Notes under the pieces: model-generated
What the model was told of the DNA's origin: nothing
Seen by the model: the letters and a program-made list of their open reading frames with translations, nothing else
Database searches by the model: none
Source of the DNA: Deferribacteres bacterium
GTDB taxonomy: Bacteria; Zhuqueibacterota; Zhuqueibacteria; Zhuqueibacterales; Geothermadaptataceae
Assembly: GCA_020633655.1 (NCBI GenBank)
Contig: JACKDF010000004.1
Location: 434,001-498,000, forward strand
Reading direction: 5' to 3'
DNA: 64,000 nucleotides
Position numbers and translations under genes: made by a program
In this document: in pieces, positions 28,438 to 36,179 of the stretch
How positions within the stretch are numbered: position 1 is the first letter of the stretch
How the letters are laid out: every line of letters starts with the position of its first letter

Positions 28438-29286
28438 ATGACAAAACAGCCCCATTTTTTAATCATAGACAGCTATTCGGCAGAAAGCCGTGCACAATTC
28501 GATACCGTCGGCATGATGCATGCCGGTGAGCTTTATGCAAAAATGTTAAAGCAGGTCCTTCCTGAATCAACGTACAAAATTCTCTATTCCGGGGATGATG
28601 GCCAATCCTTTCCTGACAAAGCGGGTTTGTCACAATTCAATGCCGTCTTGTGGCCCGGATGTAACCTCACCGTTTATGATGAAAAAGATGCCCATGTGAA
28701 AAGAATTCTCGATTTTGTCACGCTGTGCTTCGAAGCTGGCGTTCCACAGTTTGGTAGTTGCTGGGCTGCACAAATTGCCGTCTATGCGGCAGGTGGGGAG
28801 GTAAAAGCTCACCCGCGCGGCCGGGAATTTGGAATTGCCCGCAAAATTCATTTAACACCGGAAGGCCAAAAACATCCGATGTATGTGGGAAAGCCCTTTA
28901 CCTTTGATGGTTTTACCAGCCATGACGATGAAATTACCCGGTTGCCTGCAGGCTCTGTTTGCCTTGCTTCCAACGAGTTTACCGATGTGCAGGCCGTTGA
29001 GGTAAAATACAAAAATGGCGAATTTTGGGCGCTGCAGTATCATCCCGAGTACGATTTGCACGAAGTCGCGCGGCTTGCCCTCGCCCGGGAAGCAAAATTG
29101 ATAAAAATTGGCTATACCAAAAACCATGAAGATCTGGTTCATTTTACCAATGATCTCGAGCACATATTCTCGGATGCATCCCGCAAAGATTTACGCTGGA
29201 AATACGGTATTGATGACGATGTGCTTTCCGATAAAATTCGTCAGTGTGAATTTGTCAACTGGTTAAATAACCAGGTGTTGACTTGA
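28438..29286 (+). CDS. Class-I glutamine-amidotransferase-like hydrolase
   Basis: 282 residues from ATG 28438; an in-frame start at 28390 lies inside the repeat element and is rejected. The Cys-His-Glu triad is visible: GSCWAAQ (Cys108) and YHPEYD (His202, Glu204). The oxyanion region AVLWPGCNL and the HDDEI strand are as in GMP-synthase-type GATase domains. There is no synthetase partner domain, and a ~60-residue helical C-terminal tail follows. In a locus with a gamma-glutamyl ligase and two dehydrogenases it could play the PuuD role, hydrolysing a gamma-glutamyl amide to release glutamate. The alternative is an ammonia-supplying subunit, but no partner is seen. Confidence 0.82.
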   Translation: MTKQPHFLIIDSYSAESRAQFDTVGMMHAGELYAKMLKQVLPESTYKILYSGDDGQSFPDKAGLSQFNAVLWPGCNLTVYDEKDAHVKRILDFVTLCFEAGVPQFGSCWAAQIAVYAAGGEVKAHPRGREFGIARKIHLTPEGQKHPMYVGKPFTFDGFTSHDDEITRLPAGSVCLASNEFTDVQAVEVKYKNGEFWALQYHPEYDLHEVARLALAREAKLIKIGYTKNHEDLVHFTNDLEHIFSDASRKDLRWKYGIDDDVLSDKIRQCEFVNWLNNQVLT

Positions 29287-29303
29287 ATATTAATATATAA
29301 TGT

Positions 29304-29333
29304 GATCGATCAGGGGATACCCCCTGATCGATC
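29304..29333. repeat. REP-like hairpin (GATCAGGGG family)
   Basis: GATCGATCAGGGG (29304-29316) pairs perfectly with CCCCTGATCGATC (29321-29333) around a 4-base loop. Related sequences occur at 39580-39613 and 44046-44071. It immediately precedes the ribosome site of the transporter gene. Confidence 0.75.
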
Positions 29334-29357
29334 GTGGTTATGGACAGAGGAGGTAGG

Positions 29358-30626
29358 ATGGTTGTTGCCGGAAAAGAGACAGGTTCGTTTCGATCATGGC
29401 AAGTGAAAATTTTAACCGCAACCTGGTTGTCTTATGCAGGCTATTATTTTTGCCGCAAGGCGTTCTATGTAGTGAAAAGTGCGCTGTCGGACAGCCTGGC
29501 CCTCAACGCAATTGATCTTGCTCAATTGGGTACGGCCTACCTGGTTTTTTATATGGTTGGGCAGTATTCAAGCGCATTTTTCGGCAGAAAACTTGGCCCG
29601 AAACGGCTGCTCCTTGTTGGCATGGGTATTTCTATTGTCTGCAACGTTATCTTTGGGATTTCCAACAGTTTTTGGACGATTGCCCTCTTTTTGGCATTGA
29701 ACGGATTAGCCCAGGGGACCGGGTGGCCTGGCTGTATCGGCAGTTTGGCATACTGGTTCAAGCGCAAGCAACGGGGCAGCGTTCTTGGAGTTTGGTCGAC
29801 GTGCTACCAGCTTGGTTCCGTCGCGGCAACATCATTTGCGGCATTCATGCTTGGGCAGATGGGATGGCGCTGGTCGTTTTTTGGGGCATCAATGGTTCTG
29901 CTTGTCATTTGGTTCATCGTTTTATTCCTCCACCCGAATCGCCCGGAAGATGTTGGCCACGAACTAATCGTCGACGAGGAAGATAAGGACCAACCGACGG
30001 ACGAAAATAGCAGTTTAGGCTGGGATGCCAATGTCATTAAAACCATCCTGACCATGGGCATTATCTATTTCTGTATTAAATTTTTACGCTATGCCTTGTG
30101 GAGCTGGGCGCCATTCTTTTTAAATAAAAATTTCCAACTTGCTGGCGACGAAGCAGGCTACCTTTCCACAGTCTTTGATCTTGCCGGGTTTGCTGGCGTA
30201 ATTTTCGCCGGATTCGCTTCAGATCGACTTTTTAAAGGCAAACGCGCTTTGATTACTTTCCTCATGCTCACCGCGATGGCTGCTTCGTTTTTTATCATGT
30301 ATTATCGCGGTGCCACAAGCCTGTTTTATTTTACTGTTTCCATGGGTTTCGCCGGCTTCATGCTTTATGGCCCGGACTCGATCATTTCCGGTGTCGGCGC
30401 CATCGACGTGGGCTCAAAACGCGGTGCGCTTGTGGCTGCGGGAATTATTAACGGCACCGGCTCCATCGGCCCGATTTTTCAGGAGCAGATCATCGGCTGG
30501 CTGTATGAAAAAAATCACCATGATTTGACGCCAATATTTTTTGTGCTTGTTGCTGTCGCTGGTGTGAGTGCCTTGCTCACCTTTTATTTATGGTTGAAAT
30601 CGCGGTCCGGCCAATCCAATCTCTAA
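29358..30626 (+). CDS. MFS transporter, organophosphate:phosphate antiporter (GlpT/UhpC)-like
   Basis: 422 residues from ATG 29358, 4 bases after GAGGAGG. About 12 membrane segments. LSYAGYYFCRKAFYVVKSAL near the start and LNGLAQGTGWPGCIGSLAYWF resemble the GlpT/UhpT/UhpC family, whose members exchange phosphate for glycerol-3-phosphate, hexose phosphates or phosphoglycerate. A charged central loop (VDEEDKDQPTDENSS) separates two six-helix halves. MLYGPDSIISGVGAIDVG is also family-typical. Near an HAD phosphatase and a GDPD (41.2 kb), uptake of a phosphorylated head group is a reasonable guess; the substrate cannot be read from sequence. Confidence 0.85.
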   Translation: MVVAGKETGSFRSWQVKILTATWLSYAGYYFCRKAFYVVKSALSDSLALNAIDLAQLGTAYLVFYMVGQYSSAFFGRKLGPKRLLLVGMGISIVCNVIFGISNSFWTIALFLALNGLAQGTGWPGCIGSLAYWFKRKQRGSVLGVWSTCYQLGSVAATSFAAFMLGQMGWRWSFFGASMVLLVIWFIVLFLHPNRPEDVGHELIVDEEDKDQPTDENSSLGWDANVIKTILTMGIIYFCIKFLRYALWSWAPFFLNKNFQLAGDEAGYLSTVFDLAGFAGVIFAGFASDRLFKGKRALITFLMLTAMAASFFIMYYRGATSLFYFTVSMGFAGFMLYGPDSIISGVGAIDVGSKRGALVAAGIINGTGSIGPIFQEQIIGWLYEKNHHDLTPIFFVLVAVAGVSALLTFYLWLKSRSGQSNL

Positions 30627-30653
30627 CGCATCGATTTTAAAAGAAGAATAGCT

Positions 30654-32183
30654 ATGAAAAATAAAACAAGCCCAATTATCTCTATTAAACACAATTGCCC
30701 ACGTCATTCCTGCATGCTTCCAGTGGATTTTCAAGATTATAATTGTGAGTTGTTCAGCACGTCATTCCGGTTTCTGCGCTTCTCAGCAGAATACCGGAAT
30801 CTTCTGGTACTTGCATTGCATTATGTAAAAGACAAAACGCGTATTTTTTTACAATGGGATGCCGGTATTGCAAAAATCGCAAACCGGCATGACGTCTTCA
30901 ATCGACGGACCCACAAATTTAAACTTGAAGATCCGCTTGTCGGAATCCCCATTTTTCGAGCCTGCAACGGCTGTATATTCGTTGTTTTGCTTCTTTCACT
31001 CCTCCTATTTCAATGCACAAAAAGCGACTCCGCTGATAACACAGCCAAAATCGTTGATTCCCAACCCAAACTCCTTTCAACCACCGACAACGGCATGCTG
31101 GAAATTACAGGGGAAGGCGAAGACCAAATTCATGTTTTAACGGTGTGGGGCTCCTCCTATGAAATGGGAAAAGCACACGGAACGCTATTAAAAGAACAAA
31201 TAAAGGATCATGTGAACAACATGGTCAAGCTCATGGTTGAAAAATCTGGTCAGCCAGTCGAAGCCATGGACCATGTTTTCGCGGAAACAAAACCCTTCAT
31301 CCCGCAGCACTTTCTCGATGAAATGCAGGGATTGGCCGATGGCAGTGGCATGCCTTTGCAGGAAATTATTCGAGCCAACCTCATCGGTGAGGCAGGGGAG
31401 TGGCATTGCAGTCTGTTCGGTGCCTGGGGCAAAGCGACAGCTGCAGACGGGCACTTGTACCAGCTTCGCAGCCTGGATTATGAAACCGGGGCCAATATTC
31501 AAAAATATCCACTTATCGTTGTCTATCACCCGGAGGAGGGAATTCCTTTTGCCAATATTACCTGGGCAGGTGTCGTTGGTTGCATTTCCGGAATCAGCCG
31601 GGAACAACTCGCCATAAGCGAAATCGGGGATGACTACCACAAAGAAAGCGATACCTTCGCCGGCATCCCTTTTATGTTTCTGCTGCGCGATATTCTGCAA
31701 TTTGATACCTCATTGGATGAAGCCATTGACCGGGTGTGCAGCGCAAACCGGACGACATCCCTGATGTACGGTATCGGTGATGGTGAGCTTGGGGAGCTGC
31801 GCGGATTACAAACATCACACATCGCCTGCAATGTCTTTGCACCACAAAATTTAGAGCCACTAACTGATGCCCACCAACGCATTGACGACGTCGTCTACTG
31901 GGGTATGAGTTGGGATGTGCCCAATTATGACGGGCCATTACATGATAAACTCGTCGAGCACTACGGTTCGATCAATGCCGAGGTGACCATTAAAGATATT
32001 TTGCCATTCGTTCGCACCGGAAATTTGCAGACCGTTGTGTATGATCTGACGGACATGGCGATTTGGGTCGCCAATGCCCGGGCTGATCATGAATCCGGTC
32101 CACTGGATGCTTTTGATCGTCAATATGTAAAATTTCAAATGAATAAACTTTTCGCTGCTGCGGATTCACTTGCAAAACATTAA
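30654..32183 (+). CDS. C45-family Ntn amidase/acyltransferase-like protein with repeat-derived N-terminus
   Basis: 509 residues. The C-terminal ~390 form a C45 (acyl-CoA:6-APA acyltransferase/phospholipase-B-like) autoprocessing Ntn-hydrolase: GSSYEMGKAHGTLLKEQI, then EWHCSLFGAWGKAT (nucleophile Cys ~251), YQLRSLDYETG and EIGDDYHKES. Such enzymes cleave amide bonds. A signal segment with lipobox (LLLSLLLFQC, Cys ~121) lies unusually deep; residues ~37-80 are encoded by an intergenic-type repeat at 30761-30893. Either the repeat inserted in frame between start codon and signal peptide, or translation starts at a rare codon nearer the lipobox. It follows the transporter by 27 bases. Confidence 0.75.
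   Translation: MKNKTSPIISIKHNCPRHSCMLPVDFQDYNCELFSTSFRFLRFSAEYRNLLVLALHYVKDKTRIFLQWDAGIAKIANRHDVFNRRTHKFKLEDPLVGIPIFRACNGCIFVVLLLSLLLFQCTKSDSADNTAKIVDSQPKLLSTTDNGMLEITGEGEDQIHVLTVWGSSYEMGKAHGTLLKEQIKDHVNNMVKLMVEKSGQPVEAMDHVFAETKPFIPQHFLDEMQGLADGSGMPLQEIIRANLIGEAGEWHCSLFGAWGKATAADGHLYQLRSLDYETGANIQKYPLIVVYHPEEGIPFANITWAGVVGCISGISREQLAISEIGDDYHKESDTFAGIPFMFLLRDILQFDTSLDEAIDRVCSANRTTSLMYGIGDGELGELRGLQTSHIACNVFAPQNLEPLTDAHQRIDDVVYWGMSWDVPNYDGPLHDKLVEHYGSINAEVTIKDILPFVRTGNLQTVVYDLTDMAIWVANARADHESGPLDAFDRQYVKFQMNKLFAAADSLAKH
30761..30893. repeat. Composite REP element (CCGGAATGAC family) inside a gene 5' end
   Basis: GTCATTCCGGTTT (30761-30773) and AAACCGGCATGAC (30881-30893) form outer repeats with one mismatch. 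Inside are a TTCTGCGCTTCTCAGCAGAA-type hairpin and a GCCGGTATTGCAAAA-type hairpin. The same composite occurs at 40993-41132 and 56126-56251 in clearly intergenic DNA. Confidence 0.85.
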
Positions 32184-32214
32184 ATTGGTGCCTGTACTCA
32201 ATTGTTTGGTTTTC

Positions 32215-32300
32215 GTCATTCCGTCATGCTTTTAGACGGAATCCATTATTAGTTGAGTTAAAGCACCATGGATTCCCGCTAAAAGCATTGCGGGAATGAC
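32215..32300. repeat. REP-like element (GTCATTCC/GGAATGAC ends)
   Basis: GTCATTCC (32215-32222) and GGAATGAC (32293-32300) enclose a CCGTC-TTTTAGACGG hairpin and a CCCGC-GCGGG hairpin. It fills much of the 32184-32358 gap and is a diverged relative of the CCGGAATGAC family. Confidence 0.7.
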
Positions 32301-32358
32301 ATTTGAGCTGAGTTTTCGTTCAGACACCACTTAGATTAAAATTTGGAGAACTAGTTTA

Positions 32359-34701
32359 ATGATAAAAATAAAAAAAACGATTTCGAGAACATTTTTCATT
32401 CTTCTTTTGTTTTTACTTCAATTTCTCAACGCTTCCAGCGGGGAAAAGAAACAGGCTATCATCACCCAACCTTTCGATCCGCATCCATATTTTGAACTTT
32501 TTGAGTGGCAAGTCTATCATGATGATTTATCTGTTGATGATGTATTTTCTGAAAAAAGTGAAGGTTGGGAAACGGAGACACTGAATCGTCGCTGGCAGGG
32601 TGAAAAGAAAATAAAATGGTACCGCACGGAAGTAACAATCCCAAAAAAATTCAAAGGAAAAGACGTTGTGTTCATTCTCCGTGTTGACGGCGACGGCACC
32701 GTTTATATGGATGGTGAACAGATTTTTACTGCAGGACAAAGATTTGGGCGAAAGGCGATATTGAAGCCTGCAGAAGGTGGTGAAAAATTTATTGTTGCTG
32801 TACGAGTTGGCAAACATGGCTATGATACACGTTTGTTTCAGGCTGATCTAGTGGGAATGCCTTCTGGTTACGCAGATTTTATTGCTGCAGCTGATAAAGT
32901 AAATAAGCTGCAACCCGGTTCTGGAATCGAAATCACAAACTTTCGTTATAAAATGTCAGCTTCAGATGATGCTGTAAAAAATGAATTTGACGATTCGGAT
33001 TGGGAACAAACGACGACGCGAAAATCCTGGCCAGGTGAATTTCAATATGCGTGGTACCGTACGTCCTTTACCATTCCTGAAGAGATAGATGGATTTCCGG
33101 TTACGGGGCACAAATTACGCTTATTTACCAGCATTAATGATAAAGGTGAACTTTGGCTCGACGGAGAGAAAATCGGAATTGTGGAGGATGATGCCGATTT
33201 TCTTTTGCCCACAATTACGCAAAAAAATCCAACTGTTCAACTTGCTGTGAAAGTTGTGAATATGCATGGTTCGGGTGATCTGCGCTATGTTCGTTTCATG
33301 ACGGAAACAGGTTACCAATTAAGAGAGAAGTACACTGAACTCGTTGGACAAATTGACCGCCTGGATCGCTACTTTGTGCGCCATCCTTTTCCAAATCCAG
33401 TATGGCTTCAGGAAGCAACCGATGGTCTAAATAATATTCTGGCGGATGATACCAGGGATATAGATAGCAAATTGACAAATCTAGATGCGTTGCTCTTTAG
33501 ACTATCCGAAAAGATGGCAATGCAACCGGCTTTTATGGTGCCACCCTATTTGCAGGACATGCGTGACGATGGTGTGACGATCATGTGGGAAACGGTACTG
33601 CCCGCTTATGGCAAAGTCGAATTTGGTGAAACTGAGGAAATGAAATCTGCTATTTCAGGCCAATACGCCCTGACGACAATTCATCAGGTAACCTTGCTTG
33701 GATTGAAAAAAGATACGGACTATTTTTACCGTGTAATTTCCGGAAATATGGCAAGCCCTGTCCAGAAATTTCATACAAATAAAGCTAAAAATGCGCCATT
33801 TAAGTTTGTCGTTTGGGGGGATAATCGCAGTTATCCAAAAGTTACAGAAAATGTTGTGAAACTCATGGCGAGGGAAGAAGCTGATCTCGTCACAAGTGTT
33901 GGTGATGTCGTTACCTCCGGCCATCGACTTTCTGAATGGGTTGATGAATATTTTTATCCCATGCGTTGGATTGGGGGACAGAAACCGAGTTTTATTTCTA
34001 TTGGAAACCATGAATACGGTGGCTATTGGGATGTCCGTAAAGTACCACCTTTTGATGAACGTGTCACACATCCGCTGCAGACGACTGGTAGTACGAAATA
34101 TTGGTTTTCCTTTGATTATGGGAATTCACACTTCGTATTTATCGATCCAAATAAAAGTGAAGGGCCCCTCGGCGATCGTATTCCACCTGGTAGTCAGCAG
34201 TATGAATGGTTTAAAAACGACCTGCAAAACGCTAAGGATAAATATGAGTGGATATTTGTCTTCTTTCATCATCCACCTTATTCTGAAGCCTGGTCTGGCG
34301 GTTATTATGACGGGGAAGAACACCTGCGTAAAGAGATAGTACCGATAATGGAAGCCAATAATGTTTCTATTGTCTTCAGTGGGCACACCCATGACTATGA
34401 ACGTGGTTTACCGCATCCTCCATACGATCCGGAAACAGGTAAAGGGAACAATGCCGCTTACATTATTACCGGTGGTGGTGGCGCCTCTTTGGACAATCAT
34501 AAATATTATGAATGGGAACAGATTGATCTTCCCGATCACAAAGCGCGCCCCAATAGCCATGAGACAGATGAAGGCGAATACTATCACTACAATTATTGTG
34601 CTATCGAAATCGATGGCAAAACGTTAAAATTCAGAGCCATAAAAATGAACGGTGATGGCACAGACGGTGGCATTCTCGATTCTTTCGAATTAAAACATTG
34701 A
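32359..34701 (+). CDS. Secreted purple-acid-phosphatase-like metallophosphoesterase with N-terminal beta-sandwiches
   Basis: 780 residues. Signal peptide FFILLLFLLQFLNASSG. Two GH2-like jelly-roll domains (~residues 40-170 and 190-320) show the WYRTEVTIP and WYRTSFTIP strands. A fibronectin-like domain (~395-470, VPPYLQDMRDDGVTIMWE) precedes the metallophosphoesterase core (~475-700): WGDNRSYPK, SVGDVV, GNHEYGG, FFHHPPYSEAW and FSGHTHDYERG give the binuclear metal-site residues. Family members release phosphate from phosphomonoesters or diesters outside the cell. GGAGA precedes ATG 32359. Signal and motifs support an exported phosphatase; its phosphorylated substrate may be linked to the GDPD and organophosphate carrier nearby (inference). 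Confidence 0.85.
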   Translation: MIKIKKTISRTFFILLLFLLQFLNASSGEKKQAIITQPFDPHPYFELFEWQVYHDDLSVDDVFSEKSEGWETETLNRRWQGEKKIKWYRTEVTIPKKFKGKDVVFILRVDGDGTVYMDGEQIFTAGQRFGRKAILKPAEGGEKFIVAVRVGKHGYDTRLFQADLVGMPSGYADFIAAADKVNKLQPGSGIEITNFRYKMSASDDAVKNEFDDSDWEQTTTRKSWPGEFQYAWYRTSFTIPEEIDGFPVTGHKLRLFTSINDKGELWLDGEKIGIVEDDADFLLPTITQKNPTVQLAVKVVNMHGSGDLRYVRFMTETGYQLREKYTELVGQIDRLDRYFVRHPFPNPVWLQEATDGLNNILADDTRDIDSKLTNLDALLFRLSEKMAMQPAFMVPPYLQDMRDDGVTIMWETVLPAYGKVEFGETEEMKSAISGQYALTTIHQVTLLGLKKDTDYFYRVISGNMASPVQKFHTNKAKNAPFKFVVWGDNRSYPKVTENVVKLMAREEADLVTSVGDVVTSGHRLSEWVDEYFYPMRWIGGQKPSFISIGNHEYGGYWDVRKVPPFDERVTHPLQTTGSTKYWFSFDYGNSHFVFIDPNKSEGPLGDRIPPGSQQYEWFKNDLQNAKDKYEWIFVFFHHPPYSEAWSGGYYDGEEHLRKEIVPIMEANNVSIVFSGHTHDYERGLPHPPYDPETGKGNNAAYIITGGGGASLDNHKYYEWEQIDLPDHKARPNSHETDEGEYYHYNYCAIEIDGKTLKFRAIKMNGDGTDGGILDSFELKH

Positions 34702-34710
34702 GTTAGAAAT

Positions 34711-36033
34711 ATGTCAACTAAAAACCAAGATATGAACAGGCGTCGTTTTCTAAAGAATATGGCATATTCTTCCATTGCCATCGGTGGATTGCCTCATATT
34801 GTTAAAGCGAGAACGCTGGGACGGCAGGGTGCGGTTTCACCTTCCAATAAAATCAATATGTCTTGTATTGGCATCGGGGGCATGGGCACCATTAACATGA
34901 AAGCATTTTTGGATAAAGATGATGTGCAAATGGTTGCTGTCTGCGACCTGGATAAAGTACATGCCCGGCGTGCTCAAAGTACAGTCAATTATCGCTATAA
35001 AAATAAAGACTGCGCCGTGTATTTTGATTTTCGCGAACTCCTGCAGCGCAACGATCTCGATGCGGTGATGATCGCTGTACCCGACCACTGGCATGCGCTC
35101 ATCGCTGTTGCGGCAGCACGTGCAGGTTTGGATATTTATGGCGAGAAACCCCTCGCTTACAATATTCCCGAAGGCCGCGCCCTTTGCGATGCCGTGCAGG
35201 AGCATGGTGTTGTGTGGCAAACCGGAAGCTGGCAACGCTCCGAACGCCATTTTCGCTTTGCCTGTGAACTGGTGCGCAATGGTCGCATCGGCGAAGTGCA
35301 CACGGTTTATGTCGGATTGCCGGAAGGACATGCCTTTGAAGAAAAACAGAAACGCACTTCCGGTCCGGTTCCCGAAGAGCTCGACTATGATATGTGGGTC
35401 GGACCGGCAGCCTGGACGCCTTACCACGAGGAATGCTGCCATTTTAATTTTCGCTGGAACACCAATTTTGCCGCCGGGGCGATCAGCGATTGGGGCGCGC
35501 ACCATCTCGACATTGCCAATTGGGGGATGGGCACGGAATACAGCAGCCCCCTCGATGTCACCGGAAGCGCCATTTATCCCGACGGAGACGACGGACTTTA
35601 TGATAATCCGTTGCAGTATAAATTCGAATGCACCTATGCTGAAGGCTTTAAAATGATAGGTGCCAATGCAGGCCAGGTACCAAAAGGCATGGGTGCGCAT
35701 TTTATCGGTACCGAAGGCTGGGTACATGTGAATCGCGGTGGAGTCGCAGCGGAACCCGCCTCTCTGCTGAACTCCGTAATTGGACCGGGTGAGATAAATT
35801 TGTATGAGAGCAATGATCACTATGCAAATTTTCTCGAATGCGTTCGCAGCCGTAAATTAACGATCACACCTGCGGAAGTTGCGCACCATGCGATATTGCC
35901 GGGATACCTCGGGAATATTGCCATGCAACTGGGGCGCAAATTGCGTTGGGATGGTAAAAAAGAACAGTTTATTGATGATGATACAGCAAATCGCATGCTG
36001 ACCAGGCCATTAAGGAGTCCATGGCGGTTTTAG
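34711..36033 (+). CDS. Tat-exported Gfo/Idh/MocA-family oxidoreductase
   Basis: 440 residues. The twin-arginine signal is NRRRFLKNMAYSS. Nucleotide-binding motif SCIGIGGMGTINM, then VPDHWHALIAV and the catalytic-lysine motif IYGEKPLAYN. The C-terminal domain includes GAISDWGAHHLDIANWG, typical of secreted sugar oxidoreductases in FCB and planctomycete genomes. It starts 9 bases after the phosphatase stop, so the two are likely co-transcribed. Its paralogue at 50327 has the same architecture. Substrate unknown; a C3-oxidised sugar is the family expectation. Confidence 0.87.
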   Translation: MSTKNQDMNRRRFLKNMAYSSIAIGGLPHIVKARTLGRQGAVSPSNKINMSCIGIGGMGTINMKAFLDKDDVQMVAVCDLDKVHARRAQSTVNYRYKNKDCAVYFDFRELLQRNDLDAVMIAVPDHWHALIAVAAARAGLDIYGEKPLAYNIPEGRALCDAVQEHGVVWQTGSWQRSERHFRFACELVRNGRIGEVHTVYVGLPEGHAFEEKQKRTSGPVPEELDYDMWVGPAAWTPYHEECCHFNFRWNTNFAAGAISDWGAHHLDIANWGMGTEYSSPLDVTGSAIYPDGDDGLYDNPLQYKFECTYAEGFKMIGANAGQVPKGMGAHFIGTEGWVHVNRGGVAAEPASLLNSVIGPGEINLYESNDHYANFLECVRSRKLTITPAEVAHHAILPGYLGNIAMQLGRKLRWDGKKEQFIDDDTANRMLTRPLRSPWRF

Positions 36034-36042
36034 TTATACGTA

Positions 36043-36109
36043 TGTAGTAGAGACTTCAGTCTCTGTTCGTACTAACTCTGAATGAAAAAAGGCTAAAGCC
36101 TTCACTACA
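36043..36109. repeat. REP/MITE-like element (ttcag/ctaaag family)
   Basis: TGTAGT (36043-36048) and ACTACA (36104-36109) bracket two palindromes, AGAGACTTCAGTCTCT (36049-36064) and AAGGCTAAAGCCTT (36089-36102). The design is the same as at 28347-28402. Confidence 0.8.
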
Positions 36110-36179
36110 AACTTATTTATGTCTTTCCCTTATTGCCGCTGAATATTTACTCACTAAACCTTTGGAAGTGTGGTGAAAA

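Noticed and set aside
34837..35820. Minus-strand open frame (327 codons) opposite a Gfo/Idh/MocA gene
   Set aside because: Antisense shadow of a clear Tat-exported oxidoreductase; no ribosome site or recognisable domain.
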